Shown here piece by piece: positions 51,848-60,625 of a stretch of DNA of 64,000 bases. The position numbers were made by a program, and so were the translations under genes. The notes beneath the pieces are model-generated. The model was not told the DNA's origin. It did not search any database and saw only the letters and a program-made list of their open reading frames with translations. Source of the DNA: DATEDA01 sp963789885 (GTDB lineage: Bacteria; Pseudomonadota; Gammaproteobacteria; Burkholderiales; SG8-39); the NCBI GenBank assembly GCA_963789885.1, contig CAWBNB010000025.1, positions 7,624 through 71,623 on the forward strand, written 5' to 3'. Numbering within the stretch: the stretch's first letter is position 1; each line of letters opens with the position of its first letter.

Positions 51848-54094
51848 ATGAGAACACCAAGACTCAAGCTCGCAGTGATCGCCGTCGCGGCCGCATTTGC
51901 GGGGAACGCGGCCGCGATCGACTTCCTCCAGACCTACCGGCTCGCGCGCCAGAACGACGCCACCTTCGCCGGGGCGCGCGCGAGCCTCGAGGCCGGCCTC
52001 GAGAAGCTGCCGCAGGGGCGGGCGCTGCTGCTGCCGGTGATCAACGGCACGGCGAACACGACCTGGAACAGCGTCGACAACAAGCTCCTGAACGAGACTC
52101 TCAACTTCAACTCGAACGGCTGGGCCGTCACGCTCACGCAGCCGATCTTCCGGTGGCAGAACCTCGTCCAGTACAAGCAGTCGGAGTTCCAGGTGCTGCA
52201 GTCGGAGGCCCAGTTCGGGCAGGCGACGCAGGACCTGATCGTGCGCGTGGGGCAGGCGTATTTCGACGTGCTGGCGGCCCAGGACAACCTCGAGTTCACC
52301 ATCGCCAACAAGATTGCGATCGCCGAGCAGCTCGCGCAGGCGAAGCGCAACTTCGAGGTCGGCACCGCGACCATCACCGACACGAACGAGGCGCAGGCGC
52401 GCTACGACCTCGCCGGGGCGCAGGAGATCTCGGGCCAGAATGCGCTCGAAGTCGCGATCCGGGCGCTGCAGCAGATCATCGGCGACATCCCGGACAAGCT
52501 CGTGCCGCTCAAGGCGGTCGCCATGACCACGCCCACGCCGAACGTGATGGACGAGTGGGCGAAGGCGGCGCGGGTCAACAACCTCGTGGTCCGCGGCAAC
52601 GAGGCGGTGTTCGAGATCGCGACCAAGGAGATCGAACGCCAGCGCGCCGGCCACTACCCGACCCTCGACGTCGTGACGAGCTACCAGGACAGCACCACGG
52701 TGAACCCGAACGTGCTCGGGCCGCGCAACACGATCAACCAGGGGGCGGTCGGCCTGCAGCTCGCGCTGCCGATCTTCTCCGGCGGCTCGGTGTCGTCGCG
52801 GACCCGCGAGGCGGTCGCGCTGCGGGAGAAGGCGCGGCAGGACGTCGAGGCGAGCAAACGCGCCGCCGAGTTCAACGCGCGCCAGTCGTACCTCAACGTG
52901 ACCAACGGGCTCGCGCAGGTGAAGGCGCTCGAGCAGGCGCTTGTCTCGAGCGAGACCGCGCTGCAATCGAACCGGGTCGGCTACGAGGTCGGCGTGCGGA
53001 TCAACATCGACGTGCTGAACGCCCAGCAGCAGGTGTTCCAGACCAAGCGGGATCTGGCGCGCGCGCGCTACGACACGATCCTGAACGGCCTGCGGCTCAA
53101 GTCGGCAGCGGGCTCGCTCACCGAGAGCGACGTCGAGATCGTCAACGCGCTGCTCGGGTTCGATGCGACGGCGCCCGGTGGCGGGCCGATGATCGACACG
53201 CCGCGGAAGCCGCCGAGCGACAAGCCCGCGACCGGAATGCTCGACGCGCCGCGCACGGCGGCGGCTGCGCCGGGCGTCAAGCCCGCCGAGGCGGCCGCGG
53301 AGAAGAGCGCCGCGCCGGATGCGACCCGTACCAAGCGCGCGTCCGCGCAGGGACAGAAGGAAAAGACGGCGGCGCCCGGGAAACCTGCGGCGCCAGCGAA
53401 GACCACGGCGACCGAGAAGACCGTCGCGACCGGAAAGACCGTCGCGACCGAGACGGCTGCAGCTACGCGTGCCGAGCCGACACCACCGGCGAACGAGCCT
53501 GCGGCGGCGGTCACCAGGCCGGTCGCCCCGCCTGTCGCCACAAACGTAGTCGCACCAGCGACTGCAGCCGTCGCCACACCGGGGACCACACCCGAGACCG
53601 CACCCGTAGCCGCCAGCCCGGCACCGGTCGAGAAAGCGCTCGAAACGCCCGCGGCAGCCGAGCAATCGGTCGCGGCGCCGAGACCTGAACCGATCGAAGC
53701 TGCAGCACCGGCCGACGAGAAGCGCCCGATGGAAGCGGCCGTCGTCCCCGTGACCATGCAGCCCGCCCCCACCCTCGAGAAAGAGCTTCCCGCGACCGAG
53801 GCCCTCGCACCAGTCCCGGCCCCGAAGGCCACGACGACCAAGGAATCCGCGAAGACGGCGGCGAAATCGGTCGCACCGAAGGCGAAGAATCCGGCGCGCG
53901 ATGCCGCCGCGGCGACCCAGGCCCTGGTCGCTGAAGCCACGAGCGTCGCGCCGGTCGCACCGGCGGGCGAGGGAGTCAACAAGCCACCCGCTCGCGTGTA
54001 CTCGGTCGTCGAGCCGCAGATTCCCGGAGAAGCGCGGCTTGCGGCAGATGCTCCGGCGGCGGCAAGCCCCGCGCCGGACCCGAAGCCGGACTGA
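51848..54094 (+). CDS. tolC: TolC-family outer-membrane channel with ~310-residue Ala/Pro/Thr/Lys-rich C-terminal extension
   Basis: 748 residues, against about 440-480 for ordinary TolC. Residues 1-23 are the signal peptide (…NAAAIDFLQTYRLARQNDA). The core has the two OMF repeats: TLTQPIFRWQNLVQYKQSEF, VGQAYFDVLAAQDNLEFT, VGTATITDTNEAQARYDLA; then LQLALPIFSGGSVSSRTREA, YLNVTNGLAQVKALEQALVS, VGVRINIDVLNAQQQVFQTK. From about 438 the sequence becomes a low-complexity tail with repeats such as EKTVATGKTVATETAAATR and ends RVYSVVEPQIPGEARLAAD. The tail should lie in the periplasm. Export partner for the RND and other pumps. The stop is immediately followed, with no spacer, by the convergent waaA stop. 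Confidence 0.92.
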   Translation: MRTPRLKLAVIAVAAAFAGNAAAIDFLQTYRLARQNDATFAGARASLEAGLEKLPQGRALLLPVINGTANTTWNSVDNKLLNETLNFNSNGWAVTLTQPIFRWQNLVQYKQSEFQVLQSEAQFGQATQDLIVRVGQAYFDVLAAQDNLEFTIANKIAIAEQLAQAKRNFEVGTATITDTNEAQARYDLAGAQEISGQNALEVAIRALQQIIGDIPDKLVPLKAVAMTTPTPNVMDEWAKAARVNNLVVRGNEAVFEIATKEIERQRAGHYPTLDVVTSYQDSTTVNPNVLGPRNTINQGAVGLQLALPIFSGGSVSSRTREAVALREKARQDVEASKRAAEFNARQSYLNVTNGLAQVKALEQALVSSETALQSNRVGYEVGVRINIDVLNAQQQVFQTKRDLARARYDTILNGLRLKSAAGSLTESDVEIVNALLGFDATAPGGGPMIDTPRKPPSDKPATGMLDAPRTAAAAPGVKPAEAAAEKSAAPDATRTKRASAQGQKEKTAAPGKPAAPAKTTATEKTVATGKTVATETAAATRAEPTPPANEPAAAVTRPVAPPVATNVVAPATAAVATPGTTPETAPVAASPAPVEKALETPAAAEQSVAAPRPEPIEAAAPADEKRPMEAAVVPVTMQPAPTLEKELPATEALAPVPAPKATTTKESAKTAAKSVAPKAKNPARDAAAATQALVAEATSVAPVAPAGEGVNKPPARVYSVVEPQIPGEARLAADAPAAASPAPDPKPD

Positions 54095-55345
54095 TCAGCG
54101 CAGGAAGCGCTCGACGAGCGCCATCGTGCGCTCGGTCGCGCCGCGATGCGCGGCGCAGAACCGCCGGCCCGCCTCTCCCATCCGCCCGCGAGCGCCGGCA
54201 TCGGCGAGGAGCCGCGCCGCCTCGCGCACGAGCGCATCGGCGTCGGGCACCTGTATCGCCGCACCCGCCTTCACCGCTTCGTCCGCGGCCTGCGCGAAGT
54301 TGAAGATCGACGGCCCGATCGCGACCGGCGCGCCCGCCGCGCACGCCTCGATGAGATTCTGCGCACCGAACGGGACCAGGCTGCCGCCGACGAACGCGAG
54401 GTCGGCGGCGGCGTAGTAGGCGGTCAGCTCGCCCATGCTGTCCCCGAGCAGGTAGTCGCACCCCGGCGGCACCGGGCGTGCCTCGCTGCGGCGGACGAAC
54501 CCGATCCCGCGCTCGCGCAGCAGGCCCGCCACTTCGTCGAAGCGTTGCGGATGACGCGGGACGATGACGACCAGCGCACCGGCAAGCGGCGCGCGCCCCA
54601 GCGCGTCGAGGAGGAGCCGCTCTTCGCCCTCCCGCGTGCTCGCCGCGAGGAACACCGGGCGCTCCCCGAACAGCGCGCGCAGCTCGCGGCCGCGGTCGAG
54701 CATCGCCGGCGGCGGCGCCAAGTCGAACTTGAGGTTGCCGGTGACGGTGACGTCGCGCGCGCCGAGCGCCGCCAGCCGCGCCGCATCGGCTTCCGTCTGC
54801 GCCCCGATGGCTGCGAGATCCTCGAGCGCCGCGCGTGCGAGCGAGGCGACGCGCGCGTAGCCGCGCGCCGACTTCTCGGAGAGCCGCGCGTTCGCGAGCA
54901 GGACCGGGACGCCGCGCGCCCGGCATTCGCGCACCAGGTTGGGCCAGAGCTCCGTCTCCATCAGGACGCCGAGCACCGGGCGGAAGTGCGCGACGAAGCG
55001 GCGCACCGCCCACGGGAAGTCGTAGGGCAGAAACGCGAGCGTCGCGAACCCGCCGTACAGGCTCGATGCCGCTTCGCGCCCGGTCGCGGTCATGTGGGTG
55101 ACGAGCAGCGCGTGATCGGGATAGCGCACGCGGAGCGCCGCAACGAGCGGCTGCGCCGCGCGCGTCTCGCCGAGCGAGACCGCGTGGATCCAGATCACCG
55201 GCCGGTCGGGGCGCGCACCGTAGCGGCCGAAGCGCTGGCCGATGTCCTGCCGGTAGCCTGGCTCCTTTCGTCCGCGCCACCACAGCCGCAGCGGAAGAAG
55301 CGGCGCCGCGAGATGCAGGACGAGCGTGTAGAGCGCGCGCAGCAT
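54095..55345 (-). CDS. waaA: 3-deoxy-D-manno-octulosonic acid (Kdo) transferase
   Basis: 416 residues, inner-membrane anchored by its N-terminus (LYTLVLHLAAPLLPLRLWW). Transfers Kdo from CMP-Kdo to lipid IVA. Family motifs: IWIHAVSLGETRAAQPLV with the catalytic Glu, LMETELWPNLVRECRARGVP, NARLSEKSARGY, VTGNLKFDL, and VGGSLVPFGAQNLIEACAAG. ATG 55345 overlaps the waaC stop (ATCA). The preceding open frame upstream belongs to a shadow of waaC. Confidence 0.96.
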   Translation of the reverse strand: MLRALYTLVLHLAAPLLPLRLWWRGRKEPGYRQDIGQRFGRYGARPDRPVIWIHAVSLGETRAAQPLVAALRVRYPDHALLVTHMTATGREAASSLYGGFATLAFLPYDFPWAVRRFVAHFRPVLGVLMETELWPNLVRECRARGVPVLLANARLSEKSARGYARVASLARAALEDLAAIGAQTEADAARLAALGARDVTVTGNLKFDLAPPPAMLDRGRELRALFGERPVFLAASTREGEERLLLDALGRAPLAGALVVIVPRHPQRFDEVAGLLRERGIGFVRRSEARPVPPGCDYLLGDSMGELTAYYAAADLAFVGGSLVPFGAQNLIEACAAGAPVAIGPSIFNFAQAADEAVKAGAAIQVPDADALVREAARLLADAGARGRMGEAGRRFCAAHRGATERTMALVERFLR

Positions 55346-56307
55346 CAGGCGAGCGCCGGTGCGATCTCGTCGAGCGCCGCCAGCACGGCGGCCGCCGAGG
55401 GCGGGTCGCCGGGGCCGCCGCGGACGGCGATCGGTCCCGACCCGAGCGGGCCGGTCCGCGCCGGCGCCGAGCTGCAGAAGATCGCGACGACCGGCGTGCG
55501 AAGGGCGACTGCGAGGTGCATGAGGCCGGTATCGAGTCCGACCACCGCCGTCGCGTGGCCGACGAGGCCCGCCGCCTCGACGAGCGACAGGCGCGGCGGG
55601 ACGACGGCGCGCTCGAGCGAGCGCCCAAGCCGCCCGGCGCGCTCGCGCTCTGCGTCGTCGCCCCACGGCAGCACGCACACGAGGCCGCGCGACTCGAGCG
55701 CGCGGCCAACCTCGGTCCAGGACGCCTCCGGCCAGAGCTTCTCGGCGCGCGCCGTCGAGTGCAGCAGGACGGCGTACCGTCCCGCGGGCGCGGCCGCAGG
55801 GCGCACCGGGGCGGCGATGCCGTAGTCGACCGTCGCCGGCGGCGCGTAGCCGAGCACCTGCGCAAGCAGCCTCCGGTAGCGCTCGACGGAGTGGAGCTCC
55901 GGCCCGATGTCGTACTTGAAGCGGTAGAACCGCGCAGCGAGCGGCTCGCGCGCAGCGGCGCGGCTGTAGCCATGAACCGGCCCACGCGCGAGGTCGGCGA
56001 CCCACGCGCTCTTCACGAGTCCCTGGACGTCGATGACCGCGTCGTAGGCCCGGTCGCGGAGCGCGTGGCGGAACGCGCCGATCTCGCGCCACACGCCGGC
56101 GCCGAGCAGGCCGCGCCGCCAGCGCCGTAACGCGAACGGGATCGCGTGCGCGACCGCCGGATGCATGCGGACGAGCGGCACGTAGGCCTCCTCGACCACC
56201 CAGTCGAGGTCCGCGTCCGGCAGCGCGCGGGCGAGGTCGGTAACCGCGGGGAAGGTGTGCAGGACGTCCCCGAGCGAGGACAGGCGCACGAGCAGGATTC
56301 GCGTCAT
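55345..56307 (-). CDS. waaC: Lipopolysaccharide heptosyltransferase I
   Basis: 320 residues, GT9 family. RILLVRLSSLGDVLHTFPAV opens the N-terminal Rossmann domain, YDAVIDVQGLVKSAWVADLA follows, and the C-terminal donor domain has LHSTARAEKLWPEASW and VVGLDTGLMHLAVALRTPVV. Adds the first heptose to Kdo in the LPS core. Translationally coupled to waaA. The gene begins 21 bp downstream of vapC on the same strand. Confidence 0.94.
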   Translation of the reverse strand: MTRILLVRLSSLGDVLHTFPAVTDLARALPDADLDWVVEEAYVPLVRMHPAVAHAIPFALRRWRRGLLGAGVWREIGAFRHALRDRAYDAVIDVQGLVKSAWVADLARGPVHGYSRAAAREPLAARFYRFKYDIGPELHSVERYRRLLAQVLGYAPPATVDYGIAAPVRPAAAPAGRYAVLLHSTARAEKLWPEASWTEVGRALESRGLVCVLPWGDDAERERAGRLGRSLERAVVPPRLSLVEAAGLVGHATAVVGLDTGLMHLAVALRTPVVAIFCSSAPARTGPLGSGPIAVRGGPGDPPSAAAVLAALDEIAPALA

Positions 56308-56328
56308 CGGCCGCGCGCGGCGCGCGCT

Positions 56329-56706
56329 TCACGCGGACACGACGATCAGCCCTGCGGACTCGAAGCGGCGAAAGTCGGCGGCGTTCTCGGTAGCGAGCGA
56401 TGCACCGAGGTGCATCGCGGTCGCGGCGATCATGCAGTCGGTGAGCGACCCTCGACGACGGCCGCCGCGATTGAACAGGTCCGCCGCGAGTTCGGCATGG
56501 TCCACATCGAATCCCAAGCGTCGCGGCACGATCTTGGTCGCGAGGTCGACCTGCCGCGCTTCGACCGGTCCGCACAGAAACTCGCACCAGGCGATCACGC
56601 TGACTGCGACCTCCTCTCCCGCGCCGAGCCAACTGCGCAGCATCGCGTCCTGGGGAGAACCCGCCTGGAACGCCGCGACCAGGAAGTTCGTGTCGAGGAG
56701 AATCAC
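56329..56706 (-). CDS. vapC: PIN-domain ribonuclease toxin (VapC-like)
   Basis: 125 residues. Four PIN acidic residues are recognisable: LLDTNFLVAAF (Asp), CEFLCGPVEA (Glu), LTDCMIAATAMHLG (Asp) and TENAADFRRFE (Asp). Start GTG 56706 overlaps the antitoxin stop by 4 bp. Expected to cut a specific RNA when released from VapB. Lies between LPS-core genes, an insertion relative to the conserved core arrangement. Confidence 0.9.
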   Translation of the reverse strand: MILLDTNFLVAAFQAGSPQDAMLRSWLGAGEEVAVSVIAWCEFLCGPVEARQVDLATKIVPRRLGFDVDHAELAADLFNRGGRRRGSLTDCMIAATAMHLGASLATENAADFRRFESAGLIVVSA

Positions 56707-56990
56707 CGCCTGCGCGCCTCGCGTCGGCGCGAGGAGGCCAGGCGCTCGGCACGGATGGCCTTCTGCCATCGAGCCGCGGACTCGGCGGTCAACCCGAGGG
56801 ACCGCTGAAGCTCGTCAAGCGCACGGAGTGCCTCGCGTCCCGCTTCTCGCGGCTCGCGCTCCGCGCTCGCTTGGATCGCCCGCCGGAGGGCTTCGGATTT
56901 GGACACCTTCCAGCGCTCGGCAAGCCCCTCGAGGGTGCGGATCGTCTTGACGTCGAGCGAGTAGGTGGTCTTGACGGTCTGGGTGGCCAT
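56703..56990 (-). CDS. vapB: Ribbon-helix-helix antitoxin (VapB-like)
   Basis: 95 residues from ATG 56990. TTYSLDVKTIRTLEGLAERW and KVSKSEALRRAIQA form a ribbon-helix-helix DNA-binding domain; the C-terminus ending RASSRRREARRR-type basic residues would wrap the toxin. Overlaps vapC by 4 bp. Its promoter (56997-57025) lies directly upstream, so autorepression is likely. Confidence 0.88.
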   Translation of the reverse strand: MATQTVKTTYSLDVKTIRTLEGLAERWKVSKSEALRRAIQASAEREPREAGREALRALDELQRSLGLTAESAARWQKAIRAERLASSRRREARRR

Positions 56991-56996
56991 ACCGCT

Positions 56997-57025
56997 AAGA
57001 TATGGCCTTACCATAATCAGGTCAA
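56997..57025 (-). promoter_or_regulatory. Promoter of the vapBC module
   Basis: On the minus strand TTGACC (57025-57020), 17-bp spacer, TATCTT (57002-56997), with the vapB ATG only 7 bp downstream of the -10, so the mRNA would be nearly leaderless. TGGTAAGGCCATA within the spacer contains a short repeat-like GGTA/GGCCATA pattern that could serve RHH binding. Confidence 0.6.
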
Positions 57026-57090
57026 GCGTCACTGCCGCCTTGCACGTACAATTCGGCCTTGGAACTCCCTGATACCAAAGGAAAACCCGC

Positions 57091-57849
57091 TTGACCGACC
57101 GCGCGCCGCTGTCAGCGGTGCTGATCACCCGCGACGCCGCCGCGCAGCTCGACGCCTGCCTCGCGAGCGTCGCGTTCTGCGCCGAGATCCTGGTCGTCGA
57201 CTCCGGCAGCACCGACGGCACCGTCGCAATCGCGCGCTCGCGCGGCGCGAAAGTGCTCGATCACGCCTGGCTCGGCTACGGGAAGCAGAAGCAGTTCGCG
57301 GTCGCGCAGGCCGCGCACGACTGGGTGTTCTGCATCGACGCCGACGAATACGTGAGCGACGAGCTGCGCGCGGCGATCGTCGCCGAGCTCGTTTCCCCAC
57401 GCGGGTTCGTGTACGCGATGGCGCGCTGCAACCGCTTCCTCGGCCGCTGGCTGCGGCACGGCGAAGGCTATCCCGACTGGAGCATCCGCCTCTTCCACCG
57501 CGCCCACGCGCAGTGGAGCGACGACACGGTGCACGAGGGCGTGCTCACCACGGCGCCGGCGCTCCGGCTCGCGGGCGACCTGCTCCACGACTCGGCCGAC
57601 ACGCTGGAGCGCTACCTCGAGAAGCAGAACCGCTACACCACGCTCCAGGCCGAGCGGCTCGCGCGCGAGGGGCGGACGACGAACGCGGCGCAGCTGCTCC
57701 TCTCGCCCGTCGTGCGGTTCGTGAAGTTCTACGTCTTCCGGCTCGGTTTCCTCGACGGCGTCGCCGGGCTCGTGCACATCCTGATCGGGTGCCAGAACAG
57801 CTTCGTCAAGTACGCGAAGCTGATCGCGATGCGGAGGGCGGCGCGCTAG
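57091..57849 (+). CDS. Family 2 glycosyltransferase (WaaE/KdtX-like LPS core transferase)
   Basis: 252 residues, GT-A fold. LSAVLITRDAAAQLDACLAS is the nucleotide-binding start, VVDSGSTDGTVAIARSRGAK and FCIDADEYVS (DxD region) are the catalytic elements, and the C-terminal WSIRLFHRAHAQWSDDTVHE motif is typical of WaaE-type enzymes that glycosylate the first heptose. Start TTG 57091; no ATG is available. The stop TAG shares a CTAG palindrome with the convergent DegT gene. Confidence 0.88.
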   Translation: MTDRAPLSAVLITRDAAAQLDACLASVAFCAEILVVDSGSTDGTVAIARSRGAKVLDHAWLGYGKQKQFAVAQAAHDWVFCIDADEYVSDELRAAIVAELVSPRGFVYAMARCNRFLGRWLRHGEGYPDWSIRLFHRAHAQWSDDTVHEGVLTTAPALRLAGDLLHDSADTLERYLEKQNRYTTLQAERLAREGRTTNAAQLLLSPVVRFVKFYVFRLGFLDGVAGLVHILIGCQNSFVKYAKLIAMRRAAR

Positions 57850-58941
57850 AGTGCCCCCCGCACCGCGTCGACAATGCGCCGCTGCGTGGGCTCGTCGAGA
57901 TAGGGATGCATCGGCAGGCTCAGGACCTCGCGCGCGAGCGCTTCCGAGACCGGGAAGGACGCGCCCGGGAAGAGATGGGCGTACGCAGGCTGCTGGTGCA
58001 GGGACACCGGATAGTGGACGGCCGTGGGGATCCCGGCGGCTTTCAGCTTCTGCTCCAGCGCCGGTCGGCCGGCAACGCGCACGGTGTATTGGGCGTAGAC
58101 GCTCGTCCGGTCGGCACGAACCGGGAGCGTCTTGAGCGCGGGCGCAAGGCCGTTGAGCAGTGCGTCGTAGCGCCTGGCGACGACCTGCCGCTCGCCGACC
58201 TCCCAATCGAAGCGCTCAAGCTTGGCGAGCAGGATCGCGCACTGGATCGTGTCGAGGCGCCCGTTAATGCCGAGGCGCGTGTGATGGTAGCGGCCCGCCT
58301 GCCCGTGGTGGCGGATCTCGCGGAACGCCTGGGCGAGCGCGTCGTCGTCGGTGAACACCGCGCCACCGTCGCCGTAGCAGCCGAGCGGCTTCGACGGGAA
58401 GAAGCTCGTGCAGCCGATGATCGACAGCGCGCAGCTGCGCCGCCCCTTGTACGTCGCGCCGAAGCTCTGCGCGGCGTCCTCGATGACGGCGAGGCCGTGC
58501 TTCGCGGCGATCGCGTTGACCTCGTCCATGTCCGCCGGCTGCCCGTAGAGCGCGACCGGCATGATCGCTCGCGTGCGCGGCGTGATCGCGCGCTCGAGGA
58601 GCAGCCGGGTCGAGGTTGCAAGTGTCGGGCTGGACGTCGACCAGCACCGGCTTCGCACCGAGGAGCACGATCATCTCCACCGTGGCGACGAAAGTGAACG
58701 GGCAGGTGATCACCTCGTCGCCGGGCTTGATGTCGAGCGCCATCAGCGCGATGAGGAGCGCGTCGGTGCCGCTCGCGCATGCGACGGAGTGTTTCGCGCC
58801 GACGTAGGCCGCCAGGCGCTGCTCGAGCTCGGCGACCTCGGGGCCGAGGACGTACTGCCCGTGGTCGAGCACCTTCTGGATGCGGGCGTCGATCGACGAT
58901 TTGAGCGTCTTGTACTGCGTCTTGAGGTCGATAAAGTCCAT
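57846..58941 (-). CDS. DegT/DnrJ/EryC1/StrS-family PLP-dependent sugar aminotransferase, one frameshift near 58606
   Basis: About 364 residues when repaired. FIDLKTQYKTLKSSIDARI and VLDHGQYVLGPEVAELE are the canonical start; ACASGTDALLIALMAL, VITCPFTFVATVEM, then VIEDAAQSFGATYKG, IGCTSFFPSKPLGCYGDGG (PLP lysine) and RHHGQAGRYHH follow. Makes an amino sugar nucleotide (WbpE-like) for surface polysaccharide. The frame slips in CCCGG at 58605-58608 (NLDP / LLLERAITPRTRA); one extra base. Start ATG 58941; a TATAAT box at 58972-58977 lies in the divergent region shared with the epimerase. Confidence 0.88.
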
Positions 58942-58971
58942 GGCCAACTCCGGCGCGGGCGTCGCACAACC

Positions 58972-58977
58972 TATAAT
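58972..58977. promoter_or_regulatory. TATAAT box in the divergent DegT/epimerase region
   Basis: Perfect TATAAT on + with GCACAACC before it and 45 bp to the epimerase ATG; no consensus -35 at the right distance. The same CCTATAAT arrangement recurs at 60678-60683 before gmd, also divergent from a DegT sequence. Confidence 0.4.
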
Positions 58978-59021
58978 CGGCGGAGTATATGACCGTCGAT
59001 CTTCCTTAGGGCCGTCTTCGC

Positions 59022-60053
59022 ATGACGATTCTCGTTACCGGCTGCGCCGGTTTCATCGGCATGCACGTCGCGAAGCGCCTGCTCGAGCGCGGCGAGCAGG
59101 TCGTCGGGCTGGACAACCTCAATGCGTACTACGACGTCCGACTCAAAGAGGCAAGGCTGCGCGAACTCGATCCGTTCGAGCAGTTCCTGTTCATCAAAGC
59201 CGATCTCGCCGACCGGGCAGCGATCGAGCGCCTATTCCGTGACCATCCGCCCAGACGTGTCGTTCACCTCGCCGCACAGGCGGGCGTGCGTTACTCCCTG
59301 CAGGATCCGCATGCCTACGTCTCGAGCAACCTCGTCGGGTTCGTGAACCTGCTCGAGGGGTGCCGCCATGGCGGCGTGGAGCACCTCGTCTACGCGAGCA
59401 CGTCGAGTGTATACGGCGCCAACGTCTCGACGCCGTTCCGCGAGGACGATCCGGTCGATCATCCCGTGAGCCTATACGCAGCGACAAAGCGCTCGAACGA
59501 GCTGATGGCTCACGCGTACAGCCACCTGTTCGGACTGCCGACGACGGGCCTTCGTTTCTTCACGGTGTACGGACCGTGGGGGAGGCCCGACATGTCGATG
59601 GCATTGTTCACGAAAGCCATCCTGGCGGGTGAGCCGATCAAGGTCTTCAACCATGGCAAGATGCTGCGCGATTTCACGTACGTCGACGACATCGTCGAGG
59701 GCGTGGTGCGCGTGCTGGATCTGATCCCGCCGGCTGAAACCGCCGGTTCGCCGGACGCCTACGCGCACCCGTCCAGGAGCGCCGCTCCGTTCCGTCTCTA
59801 CAACATCGGCAACAGCCAGCCGGTCGAGCTGCTCGAGTACATCGGCATGATCGAGCGCGCGACCGGGCAGAAAGCGAAGCTGGATCTCCAGCCGATGCAG
59901 CCAGGCGACGTGCTGGCGACCGCCGCGGACACGGCGGCGCTCGAGTCCGCGGTCGGCTTCCGGCCGCGGACGCCACTCGACGAGGGGATCCGACGGTATG
60001 TCGAGTGGCATCGGGGTTATTACGGCGCGCTCATCGCTGGCGCCGGGAAATAG
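59022..60053 (+). CDS. UDP-glucuronate 4-epimerase-like NAD-dependent epimerase
   Basis: 343 residues, extended SDR. TGCAGFIGMHVAKRLLERGE is the NAD loop, VVGLDNLNAYYDVRLKEARL is characteristic of UDP-glucuronate/galacturonate epimerases, STSSVYGAN and YAATKRSNELMAHAY give the Ser-Tyr-Lys triad, and FFTVYGPWGRPDMSMALFTK follows. Interconverts UDP-GlcA and UDP-GalA for capsule or O-antigen. Very good ribosome site is absent; start ATG 59022. Confidence 0.92.
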   Translation: MTILVTGCAGFIGMHVAKRLLERGEQVVGLDNLNAYYDVRLKEARLRELDPFEQFLFIKADLADRAAIERLFRDHPPRRVVHLAAQAGVRYSLQDPHAYVSSNLVGFVNLLEGCRHGGVEHLVYASTSSVYGANVSTPFREDDPVDHPVSLYAATKRSNELMAHAYSHLFGLPTTGLRFFTVYGPWGRPDMSMALFTKAILAGEPIKVFNHGKMLRDFTYVDDIVEGVVRVLDLIPPAETAGSPDAYAHPSRSAAPFRLYNIGNSQPVELLEYIGMIERATGQKAKLDLQPMQPGDVLATAADTAALESAVGFRPRTPLDEGIRRYVEWHRGYYGALIAGAGK

Positions 60054-60299
60054 ATTCGCGGGCGTATTGCCGTCGTCGTGAGAATCACCGCCGCGTCGGT
60101 GATTCTCCTGACCTCGGGGAGCACGAGTGTGCCCCCTCGTCGCGTGAGAACTAGCTTGGCACGCTCCAGGCGGCCGTGCTGCCGTTTGGCCGGTACTTCC
60201 ATTCGATCGCGTGCGACGCATTTGCGCACGGGATCATGGCGTGACGCTAGATTTGTGGCTTTCGGAACACTGCCGCATACGCGCTGCCCGCACCCTCGC
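60054..60299. other. Non-coding stretch after the epimerase gene
   Basis: No recognised gene. Several short frames of mixed Arg/Pro composition; GGTGATTCTC and its partner GAGAATCACC (60078-60108) make an inverted repeat that could terminate the epimerase transcript. GC content is lower than in the flanking genes. Confidence 0.35.
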
Positions 60300-60625
60300 G
60301 GCGTTCGATCGGTGACACGAGCGAGCCGATCTTGCGCCCAGCGAAGCGCAGCGCGCCATCTCGGCGGGTCGCCGCAAGGTGAACGGACTCGTGATCACCT
60401 CGTCGCTGGGCTTGATCCCGAGCACCATGAGCGGCACGAGCAGCGCATCGGTCCCGCTCGCGACAGCGACGCAGTTCTTGATGCCGACGTAGGCACGAGT
60501 CGCTGCTCGAATTCTGCGACCTTCGGCCCGAGGATGTACTGGCCGTGATCGAGCACTTTCTAGACGCCCGCGCTGACCGAATCGCACAGGTGGCGGTACT
60601 GAGTCTTTAGGTTGATGAAGTTCAT
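60300..60625 (-). pseudogene. Truncated paralogue of the DegT aminotransferase gene
   Basis: From ATG 60625 the minus strand reads FINLKTQYRHLCDSVSAGV, then an in-frame TAG, KVLDHGQYILGPKVAEFEQ, a frameshift, GIKNCVAVASGTDALLVPLM, VLGIKPSDEVITSPFTL, after which similarity fades. These match residues 3-90 of the DegT protein at 57846-58941. It lacks the PLP lysine domain altogether. Point divergence plus stop plus shift show a real, old pseudogene, not sequencing noise. It lies divergent from gmd just as the intact copy lies divergent from the epimerase. Confidence 0.82.

Noticed and set aside
53380..53470. DNA minisatellite in the tolC tail
   Set aside because: Repeats exist at protein level (TVAT-type) but unit length and sequence vary; better described as a low-complexity protein tail.
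54095..56752. 885-residue continuous minus frame suggesting a waaA fusion
   Set aside because: Upstream of the waaA ATG the frame is an out-of-frame reading of waaC; the two real genes overlap by one base.
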